Source of the DNA: GCA-003244245 sp032230565
GTDB lineage: Bacteria; Actinomycetota; Actinomycetes; Mycobacteriales; Pseudonocardiaceae
NCBI GenBank assembly: GCA_032230565.1
Contig: JAVXWL010000032.1
Location: 1-6,195 of the forward strand
Length of the DNA stretch: 6,195 bases
Direction: 5' to 3'
The notes beneath the pieces are model-generated. The model was not told the origin of the DNA. It saw only the letters and a program-made list of their open reading frames with translations, and did not search any database. Positions 6,078 to 6,195 of this stretch are shown here, piece after piece. Numbering within the stretch: position 1 is the stretch's first letter; every line of letters starts with the position of its first letter. The translations under genes and the position numbers were made by a program.

Positions 6078-6195
6078 TCATTTGTCGTTGGGGTTGAGGG
6101 CGAGGAAGGCCAGTCCGGCGGCGGTACCGCCGACGATCTGGGCTACCAGGTAGGCCCACAGGGTGGGCCAGGCGAACAGGCCGATGGCGGCACCG
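6078..6195 (-). CDS. Aquaporin (MIP family), C-terminal end (5' part outside window)
   Basis: The last 38 residues of a membrane protein enter from the right edge on the minus strand and end with TGA at 6080-6078. The visible end has a hydrophobic helix, LWAYLVAQIVGGTAAGLAF, then a short polar tail ALNPNDK. This matches the sixth membrane helix and tail of actinobacterial aquaporin/MIP channels, where an 'LW.YLVAQ..GG..A' pattern and a tail with 'LNP.D' are familiar. The diagnostic NPA motifs lie outside the window, so the call rests on this short end only. The product would be a tetrameric water or small-solute channel in the cytoplasmic membrane. It is on the same strand as the two small genes, which may be read from its transcript. 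Confidence 0.65.
   Translation of the reverse strand, partial: GAAIGLFAWPTLWAYLVAQIVGGTAAGLAFLALNPNDK

Noticed and set aside
5923..6159. 78-codon minus-strand open frame between the aquaporin and the 74-residue gene
   Set aside because: Pro/Arg-rich, overlaps the aquaporin 3' end in another frame and the start of the supported small gene; no ribosome site noted.

Overview
The window is GC-rich throughout. Its coding sequences have GC-biased third positions, several GTG starts and strong Shine-Dalgarno sites. Together with the gene content this suggests a high-GC actinobacterium, plausibly mycobacterial or a relative. That assignment is inference; no rRNA or other taxonomic marker is present. 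Coding density is high, and I see no tRNA, CRISPR array, insertion sequence or phage gene.

Layout, left to right. (1) Positions 1-494, plus strand: the last 163 residues of a type III glutamine synthetase whose 5' part lies outside the window. (2) Positions 521-1783, minus strand: a complete FAD-dependent monooxygenase that strongly resembles the phenazine hydroxylase PhzS. It converges on the glutamine synthetase gene with a 26-base gap. (3) Positions 1784-2044: a 261-base divergent intergenic region holding the control signals of genes on both sides, including a 7-bp dyad. (4) Positions 2045-5507, plus strand: a probable three-gene operon. It encodes an APC-family amino acid permease resembling the aspartate/glutamate symporter YveA, a small UlaG-like metallo-beta-lactamase-fold hydrolase, and a half-size FUSC-family membrane protein related to aromatic-acid exporters. 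(5) Positions 5554-6195, minus strand: two tightly coupled small genes, a 66-residue CxxC zinc-ribbon-like protein and a 74-residue protein of unknown function. They lie downstream of the 3' end of an aquaporin (MIP family) gene.

How the parts may work together is inference. Glutamine synthetase and an acidic amino acid permease share a nitrogen/glutamate theme. The PhzS-like monooxygenase and the FUSC protein share an aromatic-compound theme, and the divergent promoter region could co-regulate monooxygenase and transport operon. The least described part is the pair of small genes next to the aquaporin. Nothing here proves a new system, but that pair and the permease-hydrolase-FUSC cluster beside the PhzS-like enzyme are the best candidates.
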